64,000 bases of DNA from Gongronella butleri (Eukaryota > Mucoromycota > Mucoromycetes > Mucorales > Cunninghamellaceae): NCBI GenBank assembly GCA_025201375.1, contig JAIWZP010000064.1, positions 62,001 through 126,000 of the forward strand. Direction: 5' to 3'. Shown piece after piece: positions 14,895 through 24,748 of this stretch; the stretch's first letter is position 1, and each line of letters opens with the position of its first letter. The translations under genes and the position numbers were made by a program. The notes beneath the pieces are model-generated. The model ran no database searches and was not told the origin of the DNA. It worked only from the letters and a program-made list of their open reading frames with translations.

Positions 14895-15690
14895 GTAAAC
14901 GTTGGATGGCGCGCAAATGGCGATATTGAAAATCGCCAATGTTCCAAGGGGTGCAGTCGAGAACCGGAAAATGGTTAAATTTAGGTGGTCAGATCGTCAC
15001 GCCATGCGACCTCAGGGTGCGTCTTTCTCATTCACCGACGAAAATCAACTAAAAACCAGGGATCTATTGACTGGGTTTGGCGCAAACTGCGTTTTGGGCT
15101 TTATTTTCGACTCAAGGTGAACTCCACGAAAAATGTCTGTATCTCCAAGAAACACACATCATCAGAACGAGCATGGTTTGCTGCGTACATAGGCGTCGGT
15201 GATCGAAGAAAAAAAGCAATTTTTCGGTCTTTTTGACGCGGTTTTCAACTCTTATATATTTTTCAACGCGTGAAAACCCGCGTCAGGCGTCGATTGACCC
15301 GCGTCTTTTTCTCATTGAATACATGCATCTGATGTGTTTCTTGCTTGTGCACGCGTCAGCGCTGCTCTAGCGACGTGTTCTTCCTGCGCAAATCGCGTTT
15401 GAAATTGAATCTAAAATTGCTCATTGCTCATCAACACGCAGATGGATCGCCCTCATTTTTGGCATTTCTGTTGATTTTGCCATACGATGTACCTTGTGCG
15501 CAAGTTTGGTGTGATTCTGTGAACCTGATTTTTCAAATTCTTCCGGGCGCCTCAAAATGGCTCGTTTTTTCATGTGCGTGAAGCGCGTCCTCAATGCCCC
15601 GCATCGGGTGCAAATTGAGTTTAACTATGTAGGGGTTTCTGCCCTCAATTTCACGTTTTGGACGCGTTTCCAGGGCTCGACGGTGACTCG
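14895..15690 (+). repeat. Dispersed repeat family X, copy 1
   Basis: Matches copy 3 (45850-46630) in the same orientation and copies 2 (31240-31930) and 4 (62300-63000) in the opposite one. Diagnostic points are GATGGCGCGCAAATGGCGAT at 14903, a TTCCAAGGGGTGCAGTCGAG-like word at 14943, a CACGCGTCAGCGCTG segment near 15352 and GTGTGATTCTGTGAACC near 15510. The order and spacing of these landmarks are preserved over about 600-770 bp in each copy. No conserved open frame runs through it, so it is treated as non-coding. Origin unknown; a decayed transposable element is plausible. Confidence 0.7.
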
Positions 15691-16545
15691 ATGGTCATGT
15701 ACACGCGATTTTCGTATTTATAGGTAATTTCGCGCGTGATCGCCAGCTAGTGATTCTTGCAAGGCATTCATTGCACGCCAACCAAAAAACGCTTGGTGTT
15801 CGCCGTGTTCTGTTCCATGAAAAATGTGCATCGATCAGGTGTTTGTCGAGGAATTGGCATGCAAGGCTTTTTTAAACTGTGTTTTGGCCATTTTTCAATC
15901 GATTCACCACTTGTAGGGTCGTTTGCTTGTTCCATCAATGAATCCAAGTCTTCTCGTTCGAATGAGCCCGCTTCCGAGGATCTGAGGCCACTGAGTGGTG
16001 CGCGATGACGATTTCACACGATTTCACACGATTTCATGTCCATTTTTTGTATCAGTTTTGCACATTCCCCACCCCCCTTGATCCCGACTAGCACCGATGT
16101 ATTTTTTTATATGCGAATTGTGCATGGCAAAATTGGCGGGGGACGGCCAAACACGTTGTGGATGAGTTTCAATGGCAGAAAAGCGTGGAAAAAAGGCAAA
16201 CACCCGAATTTTGCAGCGCCATCTCGGCACGTCGTCCCCATTTGGAAGTGTCTGTGTTCCTGACGATTGAGAGCGCGACATGCAAGGCCGTTTGAACCCA
16301 AGAACAGGGACGGACGCCCGCACCCCAACGAGCATCATACTCGCCCAAAAGCGAAAAAAGAAAAAGTCGTGCTTCCCACGTCGGTGCGTCTTTGTTTATG
16401 ATGTCAGAAGCGCCATGTTGTGCCATGAAAGAGGGGTGCGTGCGCCATGACGAGTGGGTAGAGCTGGCCGACGTTTAAAGTTTTACGCCTCTGCTGGGCT
16501 GAAATGGGACTTTTTGGGTGACACAACATCGACAGCGAGGCAAAT
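15691..16545. other. Intergenic region upstream of the trefoil/DUF3759 gene
   Basis: No supported gene. A short direct repeat of a TTTCACACGA-type word sits at about 16011-16035. The last part is the promoter of the next gene, with a TATA box at 16546. Confidence 0.5.
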
Positions 16546-16554
16546 TATAAAAAG
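16546..16554 (+). promoter_or_regulatory. TATA box of the trefoil/DUF3759 gene
   Basis: TATAAAAAG lies 85 bp before the start codon at 16631, followed by a pyrimidine-rich leader ending in CAAC before ATG. This is the best-placed TATA element in the window and suggests a strongly or inducibly expressed gene. Confidence 0.6.
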
Positions 16555-16630
16555 AGCCCCTTTTTTTTTCCAGACGCGGGCGCATTTTACGCTTCTTCTT
16601 TTTCCATCAACTCTTTTTATAAACGACAAC

Positions 16631-18037
16631 ATGACTGTGGAAACGTTCCCTATTGGCTACTTTTACATCATTTCGCGCCTCAATGGCCTGGTGCTCGATA
16701 TTGCCGAGGACAAGCATGAGCAGGTAACGAAAAGAGAGAATGAAATTGTTGCGTGCGGTTCCATTTATCCCTCCTTGTTACTGTAGAAACCCTTTATTTT
16801 GACGGCCGAGAAGAAAACGGCGCATTCCGAGCGCGATTCGCAGCTGTGGATCCACCAAGATGGTAAGCAATGACGTGCTTTTGCGTGTAAAAGATGAACC
16901 TGGAGGTACTGACAGCCGTTTTTTTTATTTTCGCTGCATCACGATAGGCTTTTTGACCAACAAATCGTCGGGTCTCGTGTTGGATGTCGACAAGGCCGGC
17001 ACCTTCAAGGGTAAGCAACTCAAAAGAGAGATGCGCAGGAGGGGCAATTGGCCGTTTGGGCACGATGATGATGAGTAGTGACGCGACATGGTGGGAAATC
17101 GTTCAGGAAAAAAAAAAAAGAGAAATCCATCGCGTGTCACACAAAGGCAACACGCTAAGCTTAATTGGTTTTTTTCTTGGTCGATTTTTTAGCCATCTTT
17201 ACGGCCGAGCAGCGCCTGTTTTTGGACCATATGAAGGAGGAGGACGAGGTAAAAAAAAAAAAAAAAAGAAAAAGACGCGACACGTCGCTGTCTACGGGCA
17301 CCAATTGACGCGAATGAATTCTCTCCTCGATTTTTTTTTTCATGAACATAGGCTCATGACCAGCGCTTTGGGTATGATGGCAAGTGCATTTACACGCTGA
17401 GCGACGCCAATTTGGTGGTTGACATCCGCAAGGCGTCCGAGGAGGCTGGTGCGCGCGTGATGGTGTACAAGCGCAAGGAAGAAGAGGACGCGCCCAACCA
17501 GATGTTCCAATTCGAACTTGCGGACCCTCCCAAGGTGGTTGTGGAGTCGCAAGAAGAGGAGAACAGCAAGCACGAGCGTCTGCAGGCGTGGTTTGGCAAC
17601 TGGTTTGGCTGGGGCGACAAGAAGAAGGTTGTCCTTGAGGAGAAGGAGCTGACCGACGCGCACGAGAAGGTGTACAAGGAGAAGAAATCGCACATGAGCC
17701 ACCAATTGCTCGCTGGCGCCGTCGCCTACGAGGCATTCAAGGTCTGGGAGAAGAGCCAAGAAGCCAAGGGTGAAAAGGTCGAGCATGCCACCGTCAAAAA
17801 GATGGTTGCGGGCATTGCCGCCGCCGAGGTAATGACAATGCAAAAGAAAAAAAAAATGCATCACTAACACGATTTTATCGATCTTTTTAGATTGTCAAGC
17901 TCATTGAGGAGCGCCGTGGTCAAGATGAAGACGATGATGATGATGAAGATAAAAAGAACGAGAAGCGCGGCATGCTTGAGGGCATGGCCACGAGCGCGGC
18001 CATGAACTTGATCGAGTCCAAGTACGGCATGAAGTAA
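16631..18037 (+). CDS. Beta-trefoil (ricin-B-like fold) plus DUF3759 protein
   Basis: Six exons (16631-16723, 16787-16862, 16948-17010, 17193-17248, 17352-17828, 17891-18037) encode 303 aa. Residues 1-150 carry three spaced copies of a trefoil-type pattern: GYFYIISRLNGLVLDI, FLTNKSSGLVLDV and KCIYTLSDANLVVDI, each followed by a Gln-x-Trp/Phe-like site (QLW, QRF, QMF). Residues about 205-270 match the CipC/DUF3759 family: SHQLLAGAVAYEAFKVWE followed by VKKMVAGIAAAEIVKLIE. An acidic Asp run and a final helix (EGMATSAAMNLIESKYG) end the protein. There is no signal peptide, so it is probably cytosolic. DUF3759 proteins are small and stress- or drug-induced in fungi with unknown biochemical role; the trefoil part may bind sugar or another ligand. 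Nothing here suggests a catalytic toxin domain. Confidence 0.85.
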
Positions 18038-18200
18038 AAACGAATAAAATGACACCAAAACGCATTTCAGGGCGCAATTGGGAAAAAAAAAAAAAAAAAG
18101 ACGGATGGCGAGCGGAGTTTAAAATGTTCAAGCCTTTCAATGCGCAGTTTTTTCCTGAACTGTTGCGCTTTTTCTTTCCTCTTTTTTTTTTCACTCAAAA

Positions 18201-20009
18201 ATGTCGACGCCGCCTATTGATAACAGCAACACACTGCCGTCTGTGCAAAAGTCGACGCGCCGTTTTGCGCCGACGATCCGTGGTCGTGGCAGGGGAGGCG
18301 CGCGTGGCAGCGATCGTGGCGCGTCTGGTGCGTCTGACGCCGGCTCGTCGTCTGCTTCGACGCCCTCTGCGACGGCAGGCTCGTCGTCCGCCAGCCCCAG
18401 CGTGAAAATCGAGCAGGGCAGCAGCATCGGCCACCTGCAGTCGGACGCGCCCAGCGACGGTCGCCTGCTCAGCGTCCATGGCCCCAAAACGCGTGGTGGC
18501 GCGGCAAAGGTATAGAAACACGCCCCCCAAAACAAAAGACAAACAGCTCGCTGATCTTGTTTATTTTTGCTGGATCTGCTTGCCCCTCTTTTGGTTCTGT
18601 AGATGAAGTTCAAGCCGACGATCCCGGCGCGACGCAACAAAAAGGAGGTGACGGCCTCGGCATTGGATCAAGTGATCAAAAACGAAGGCCATGACCGCCA
18701 TGGCGGCGACCGAGGCGGTCGTGGCGGTCGTGGACGTGGTCGAGGTGCGCGTGGTGGCCGTGGACGAGGCCGTGGACGCGGTCGTGGTCTCGTTGTCGAG
18801 GAAGTCACGGCTTCTGGTATCTTTTCTTTGGGTCCCTCGGCAGCCGGTAAGCATTTTGAGAGAAATTGGGCAAAAGGAAGATCAATTCTTTGGAATTGAA
18901 AGGAATTGATCAAGAAAAAAAAAAAGCTCGATTCCTTGGAATTGAGAGGATTTGAGGGCAAATTAAACGTGATTTGAACGCATCTCATTCTTTTTATCCA
19001 ATTTTTTTTAGCGTCGCGCTCGCGCAGTGCGATGATGGCGTCGACGGGCGCGTATGCGAACTACGGTGGCGATGTTGATTCTTCGCGATATGACGAGAAC
19101 GGCGCGGACACGGACATGAGCGTGCTTTTTTCGAGCGTGGCGGACACGACGACGCCCGTTGTCGTGCCACACGTCGCGCGCACTGCCGGCGAATTGGAGC
19201 CCTCGGATCTGACACGGTCTGGTCACAAGATTCCTTGGCTGCGAACAAAAAAGGACAGCAACAGCATGGATGTCGATACCAAGGCCGAAGGTAAAAAAAA
19301 AAAAAGAAAAAAGTTGGCTGATTGGATTTCTCACCCTGCGTTTTGGTCGTTTCTAGTGAAATTGGAAGCAATGGAAGATGGCCCAACATCCGATGCCGGC
19401 GCAGACGCCGCTGTTTCTGCGCCTCCACAAGAGCTGTGGGAGATGGACGACGACGCGCCTGCACAAAACATCTTTGGTGTCAATGAAAATGTAAAAGCAT
19501 GATTAACGGCGCCCATGGGATGCTTATTTCGCCTTTTTTCTTTTTCTTTTTTTTGATGGCGATAGAACAAGGTGGTGTCAGTGGCCGACGACGAATTGCT
19601 GCTTTTCCAGCTGCCGAGTGTGGTGCCAAACTTTGAGCGCTCATCCAAGCGCAAGCTCAAGGAGGAGCAAGTGGAGGAAGGTGCAGACAAGGGCAAGGCG
19701 CCCGAGAAATCGCTGCCGACTGCCGCGCAAAAGGCGACACTTGAAGAGCAGATGAGCAAGATGTCACTGGCAGACATGCCAAGCGGCCGCGTGGGCAAGC
19801 TGGTGGTGTTCAAGAGCGGGAAAATCAAGCTCAAGCTCGGCAACATCCTGTTTGATCTCGACACTGGCATGGCGTCGTCGTTTTTGGAAAATGTCATGGT
19901 CGTCGACACCGAGAGCGGCCAAGGAAAAAAGGCCATTGAACTCGGCCATCTCGTCCAAAAGTTCACTTGTGTACCAAATATGAATGCCTTGCTGCAGGAT
20001 CAAGAGTAG
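18201..20009 (+). CDS. RPC4: RNA polymerase III subunit RPC4 (Rpc53)
   Basis: Five exons (18201-18509, 18603-18846, 19012-19290, 19357-19490, 19566-20009) encode 469 aa. RPC4 pairs with RPC5 in a TFIIF-like subcomplex of RNA polymerase III and helps termination and reinitiation in the nucleus. The long N-terminal part is disordered and contains a dense RGG/RGR block (residues about 130-170), a Lys/Arg-rich FKPTIPARRNKKE segment and acidic linkers. The C-terminal domain shows the family pattern GRVGKLVVFKSGKIKLKLG, then NILFDLDTG, and ends with an ELGHLVQKFTCVPNMNALL strand-rich tail, as in known RPC4 proteins. The start lies directly after a pyrimidine-rich leader. It sits 163 bp after the preceding stop, and the next gene starts less than 200 bp downstream. 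Confidence 0.9.
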
Positions 20010-20193
20010 AAACACCCCATACCAAAAGAGTGAAAAAAAAAGAAATAAAATGACGAATCCTTGTGTTTTTATTAATTTGCATGATGGCCACGCGCGCGCG
20101 CCCTCGTTTCAAACCCCGCCACACTTGGAATTTTTCATGCCAATTCCCTTTTTCTCGCGCCTTTTCTTGTATTTTCCCCTTTTTTTTCCACGT

Positions 20194-21192
20194 ATGTTCT
20201 CGTTTTTTGTTTGTAGTTTGTTTGTTCTCTCAGCGCTCGTGTACTCTTACGCGATCCTGTCGCAGCAGAACCGGCCACTACCCGTGAAAACCAAAAACAC
20301 ATTGCTTGTGATTGCCCATCCGGACGACGAATGTATGTTCTTTGGCCCCACGCTCACGTCCCTGCAAGCCACGAGCCCAAAGACAAAGGTGCACGTCCTG
20401 TGCCTGTCTACAGGTACGAACGTTTACCCAATTGGCCCCGTCACGGCTCATTATTTTCCAATTTTATTCGTAGGAAATGCGGACGGCTTGGGCAAACAGC
20501 GCGAAAAGGAGCTGTCGCGCAGCTGTCAGGTGCTTGGCATTGCGCCGTCGCGTTTGCGCACCGTCGATCACGCGTAAAACCCGATGAAATCGCGTGTCTA
20601 GGCGCGTCAATGACTCATTTTCGCGTTTTTTTTTTTCAAATAGAGCATTGCAAGACGGGATGACCAATGAGTGGTCACCCGCGGTGATCGCGCCCATGGT
20701 GGCTGCCATGGTGGACAAGAACAAGATCGACACGGTATGGCAATTGCGCGAGTTCATGAGGCAAAAAGATGCGCTCATCATGATTTTTTTCGCTTTTTTT
20801 AATTTTTTTAATTTTTTTTTTTTTTGCAGATCATCACGTTTGACGACTATGGCGTGTCCGGTCACACGAACCACCGTGCGGCGTACCGTGGTGTGCTTGC
20901 GTACCAGGAGCAATACGGCGGCGAAGTCGCCGTGTACAAGCTGGTTTCCATCTCTGTGTTGCGTAAATACATTGGCATGCTGGACATCCTTATGATGAAC
21001 TTGCAGGCGCGCTGGCTGCGTCGCCCAGGCGCCGCGTCGTGGACGTCCATCTCGTCTGTGCCGGCCTACTTGCAGACACACATGGCCATGCGCCAACACC
21101 GCACGCAATTGGTCTGGTTCCGATGGCTCTATGTGACCTTTTCGCGCTACATGTTTATCAATGAGCTGGAGCGCGTCCACAATGAAAAATAA
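20194..21192 (+). CDS. GPI12: GlcNAc-PI de-N-acetylase (PIG-L/Gpi12)
   Basis: Four exons (20194-20413, 20474-20573, 20644-20734, 20830-21192) encode 257 aa, the size expected for PIG-L/Gpi12. The enzyme removes the acetyl group from GlcNAc-phosphatidylinositol on the cytosolic face of the ER, step two of GPI-anchor synthesis. One N-terminal membrane anchor (residues about 4-22) is followed by the metal-binding AHPDDE motif at 41-46 and by TFDDYGVSGHTNHRA, whose His residues complete the zinc site. I chose the ATG at 20194, just before the hydrophobic anchor; an in-frame ATG at 20137 would add 19 mostly hydrophobic residues. The stop overlaps an AATAAATAAATAAAA stretch likely to serve as poly(A) signal. 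Confidence 0.93.
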
Positions 21193-22014
21193 ATAAATAA
21201 AAAAGAAAGTGTCGCGTGCCAAGTGCACTCATGACGCGTTTTTTTCTCGTAAACCCCTTGTTTATGCGTGTGAGGTTGCTTGTCGCCAATGGCGTCGATG
21301 CCACAATGGCGTGATTGGCTCTATTAAGGTCACATCAATTGCTTGCTGCTGCACTGGACTTTTTTTTATTGGATATTTGTAAGGCCAAACCTATTGAATT
21401 CGCCAAATCCATGGCAAAATGGGGCGCATATGGGCTCGTTTGAATTGAATGACAGGCAGCGATGGATGATGACGTAGGGAGAGAGCACGAAAAAAATATC
21501 TGTATAGTATGCACTGGGTGCATGGCATTGCGAAATTGCTCTTGCACACCGCAGACCTTGCACAAAAAAAAAAGACAAAACAGCGCGAATGGACGCGTCA
21601 ATGGCAGGTTTCTCACTTTTTTTTTTGTGTGCTCTGATGGAGCTTATGAAACGACATGACCAACAAAGGAGCACCAGCGATGATCACACCCACGGTGGGC
21701 AAAAATGATGGAAAACAATCATTTGAGTTGCAAAAGTGCGAATTCGCGCTCATCATTTCATTATTTGGATCATGTGCTACGAAGCGGGAAAAGGATGCGC
21801 GCCGAAAATAATGGTCCTACAGAACATCCAAGGGCTGTTTTTTCCGTTTTTGGGGTAGCTTTTGGCACCTCCTTTTTTCTTTTTCCTCTTTTCGCTCTTT
21901 CTTCTCTCGCTTTTTCTTTTTCTTTTTTTCTTTTTTTTTTGTTTGGATTCAACCCCCCTCTTCCACTTCTCTCTTTTTCTTTATTTCCCAACAACATCGT
22001 CGGAAGCACCGAGC
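21193..22014. other. Intergenic region and HMG-gene leader
   Basis: No supported gene. From about 21865 to 21990 the plus strand is almost purely pyrimidine (long CTTTTT and TTTCTC stretches), matching the leader pattern seen before several other plus-strand genes. Confidence 0.5.
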
Positions 22015-23325
22015 ATGAGTTCATCAAAAGGTAAGGATCGTGTGCTGGAGGGCAATATGGCGGCCATTGACACCCCGAGTCATGCTTTAGGGGACAAGGC
22101 GCTTATCAACAAGTTTGAGCAGCTGAAAAGGCGTGTACACGATATGGAGCAGGTAGGAAAAAAAAAAGAAAAAGAAAAGAAAAAGACAAAAAAGAACCAT
22201 TTGCAAGGCAACACGTGCATTTACGCGTTTTTTTTCGCTTTAGGACAACACGGCTATTCAGTCCAAGCTGTCACGAGCGCAGAAACAAGTCAAGCGGTTA
22301 CGCATGGAGCGCATGTAAGCCAATTGGGGCAGTAGAGCTGGCCAATGTGGGGGAAAAAAGGCCATTGACGCCTTGTTTTAGTGTACTTCTCGAGCAATTG
22401 GACGAGTATTACGCCAACAAGGGCCTCGGCGGCAGCGACAGCGATGATTCGGACGCTTCCATCCAGGCGCTCCTGGTACGATTAAGCGGAACACGAGAAA
22501 AAAAAAAAAGACGCTGACATGACGCTTTTTTTTTATTTGCCCAGTCTGATCCACGCATGAAACGACACGTCCGAGGCAAGAAACGCAAGCGCCACGGTGC
22601 CGGTAGTCGTGGCGTGGACAAGAAGCGTGCGGGGCGTGCGCAGGACAGCACGCCCGGGCGCAAAAAAAAGGACCCGAATGCGCCAAAGGGTCCCGGTAAC
22701 GTATTTTTCTTGTATTGCCGCATGGAGCGGGAGAATTTCAAGGACGAGGCACAAACCGAGAATCTTGGCGAAGTGACGCGCCTGCTCGGTCAAAAGTGGA
22801 AGGCCATGTCTGACCAAGAAAAAAAGGTAAATGCGACTTTTTTGTCGGTAGTGGACCCATTTGACGCTTTTTTTTTGGTTTTTCATGCAGAAATACTATG
22901 ATGTTTATGACAAGGAGCAAGAGGAATACCGCAAGGCCATGAAATCGTATACCGAGGCCGGTGGCGGCGACGCCGGGCGCATCGCTGTCGAAGAGATGAC
23001 GCGCAAGGACAAGGAAGAAGAAGAAGGAGATGGCAAAGACAGGCCCATCAAGCTGGAAGACGCCGACATTGACAGGCTGGTGCAGCAGCAACAACATGAT
23101 GATGACGATCAAGTCGAGGCTGAGGATGAGGAAGAAGATGAGGATGAGGATGACGAGGACGATCTCGACGAACTGGACGAAGAAGAAGAAGAAGAAGACG
23201 AAGAAGACGACGATGACGAAGATGATGTAGATGATGATGACGACGCAGCCTCCAGCATGTCCATTGACCCGCCATCCGCGCTGTCTATGGATGCCCCCCT
23301 GACCAATGGCTCCTCCATACCATGA
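22015..23325 (+). CDS. HMG-box chromatin protein, Nhp10/INO80-like
   Basis: Five exons (22015-22152, 22244-22314, 22382-22475, 22545-22826, 22891-23325) encode 339 aa. Residues about 28-80 form a coiled coil (INKFEQLKRRVHDMEQ, then KLSRAQKQVKRLRMERI). A basic stretch (RHVRGKKRKRHGAG) leads into one HMG box, residues about 150-225: KKKDPNAPKGPGNVFFLYCR, then GEVTRLLGQKWKAMSDQEKK and YYDVYDKEQEEYRKAMKSY. The C-terminus is an extreme Asp/Glu tract of about 50 residues. Coiled coil plus a single HMG box is the layout of Nhp10-type INO80 complex subunits, which bind DNA and help nucleosome sensing. Membership of INO80 is inferred; a generic HMGB-like protein is the alternative. Confidence 0.8.
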
Positions 23326-23494
23326 AATTGCTCCCTGTTGTAGTTGCTTAGAATTTAGATTTCCCCCGCTCATTATCTGCTTTTTTTTCGTGTTTTCCCA
23401 TCTTGTTGGTTCCCCCCGTCCATTTTTTCTTTCTTTCTTCTCTTTCTCTTTCTCTCTTTTGCCCCTGTCACATGTGTACATAAATAATAGCGTT

Positions 23495-24336
23495 TTATTC
23501 ACATTCACCGCTGAATTGGATGACACGACGGACGAATTGCGGGGTTGTGATCATGGCATAATGATCGCCGCGGCACGACACGTCGTCCACGACCACGCGT
23601 GTCACGCCCAATTGGACCAATCGGTCGCGCATCGCCAATGTCTGTGCCACATCGACCAATTGGTCGTCTGGGCTGTGAATGAGCAAGACGGGTACGTTGT
23701 CCAGAGTCTGGGGACGCGGCTGCGGCAATTGCGTAGGCGAGGCACCAGCATATTTTTCTTGATCGTTGCCAAATGCCTGGCTGATGAAATCCAAATAGTC
23801 CGGGAACGTGCGCAACAGCAATGGCAAGTCGTAGATGCCGTCGGCACCCACAATGCCCGCGAGATAAGGGTCTGTGTTGTATTTTTCGTCCAACAGCAGC
23901 ATGGTTGCGATGTGCGCACCGGCCGAATGGCCCACCAAGATCATTTTGCTCGGATCATATGCATTGGCGACAGGCGGGGTGGCGTGCAGGAATTGCAGCG
24001 CGGCCGCAATGTCCTCAATGTGCGCGGGATGGTGAACCAATGGCTTGCCCTCTTCCAGCAGACTCAATCTGAAAAAAGGAAAAGATTAGCTAAGCATGTG
24101 TGCCTTCTTTATTCAGATTTTTGCGATTTGACCCACCGATAGTTGGGCAGAGCCACCGAAAAACCTTGTTCGCAGAGGGCCTGGCCAAGCTTTGTGTGGT
24201 CTTGTTTGTCCTCGGAACGCCAGGCACCGCCATGGAGAAACACGAGCAACGGCCGCCCGGCGCCCTTTTCGTTGGGATAAACGTCCACGTCGCCATACGT
24301 GCCGCCGAGGCCTTGCTTGTAAGTAAAAGTGAGCAT
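23495..24336 (-). CDS. BNA7: Kynurenine formamidase-like alpha/beta hydrolase
   Basis: Two exons on the minus strand (24336-24137 and 24068-23495) encode 257 aa. The oxyanion-hole motif HGGAW at residues 35-39 and the nucleophile elbow GHSAG (Ser115) define the family; SPDDQLVD and GDHYAM late in the protein supply the likely acid and histidine. Size and motif layout match fungal Bna7 arylformamidase, which hydrolyses N-formylkynurenine in tryptophan-to-NAD synthesis. Another small esterase of the same HGGxW class cannot be excluded without alignment. The donor is GTGGGT rather than GTAAGT. It converges with the HMG gene (170 bp between stops) and is divergent from the kelch gene, sharing about 410 bp of promoter. 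Confidence 0.82.
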
Positions 24337-24452
24337 ACTTTTTAAAAGGAGAATAGGAGACCAACAAGGGGAGACGGGAGGGGGGACGACGGAGGAGAGA
24401 CGGTGAGAAAAAAAGAGCCAAAAAAAAAAAAAAAAGGGTCGCACCAAAAACC

Positions 24453-24748
24453 GTGATTACGGCTCTTTTTCAGACCCCTTTAAATTGCATTTTTGATCTG
24501 TTTCTTTCTTTTTCTTTTTTTTTGTTTTTGCTCTCCACACTCTTTTTTCGTTCTTTTTTTACTTTTGACCCACACGCTTCCCCCCTCCTCCTCCCCCCCC
24601 CACGCTCTCGCTCACGCGCCAGCCCGCTGTCTCCTTCCTTTTTTTTTCTTTCTTTCTTTCCTCTCCTCTCCTCGTCGCCTTTTCTCCCTCTCTTTCTTCA
24701 TACCCAGCCAATTCCCTCTTTCTCTCTCTTTTTTGTTTTTAAAAAGGT
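24453..24748 (+). promoter_or_regulatory. Strand-biased pyrimidine-rich promoter/leader
   Basis: Nearly 260 bases are C/T on the plus strand, with T-runs, C-runs and CTC repeats, ending just before the ATG at 24749. It lies between divergently transcribed genes, and the strand bias points to the plus-strand gene as the one it drives. No TATA box is seen. Confidence 0.5.

Noticed and set aside
22738..23526. 262-codon minus-strand open frame
   Set aside because: Val/Ile/Phe-rich shadow of the acidic GAT/GAC tract of the HMG gene.
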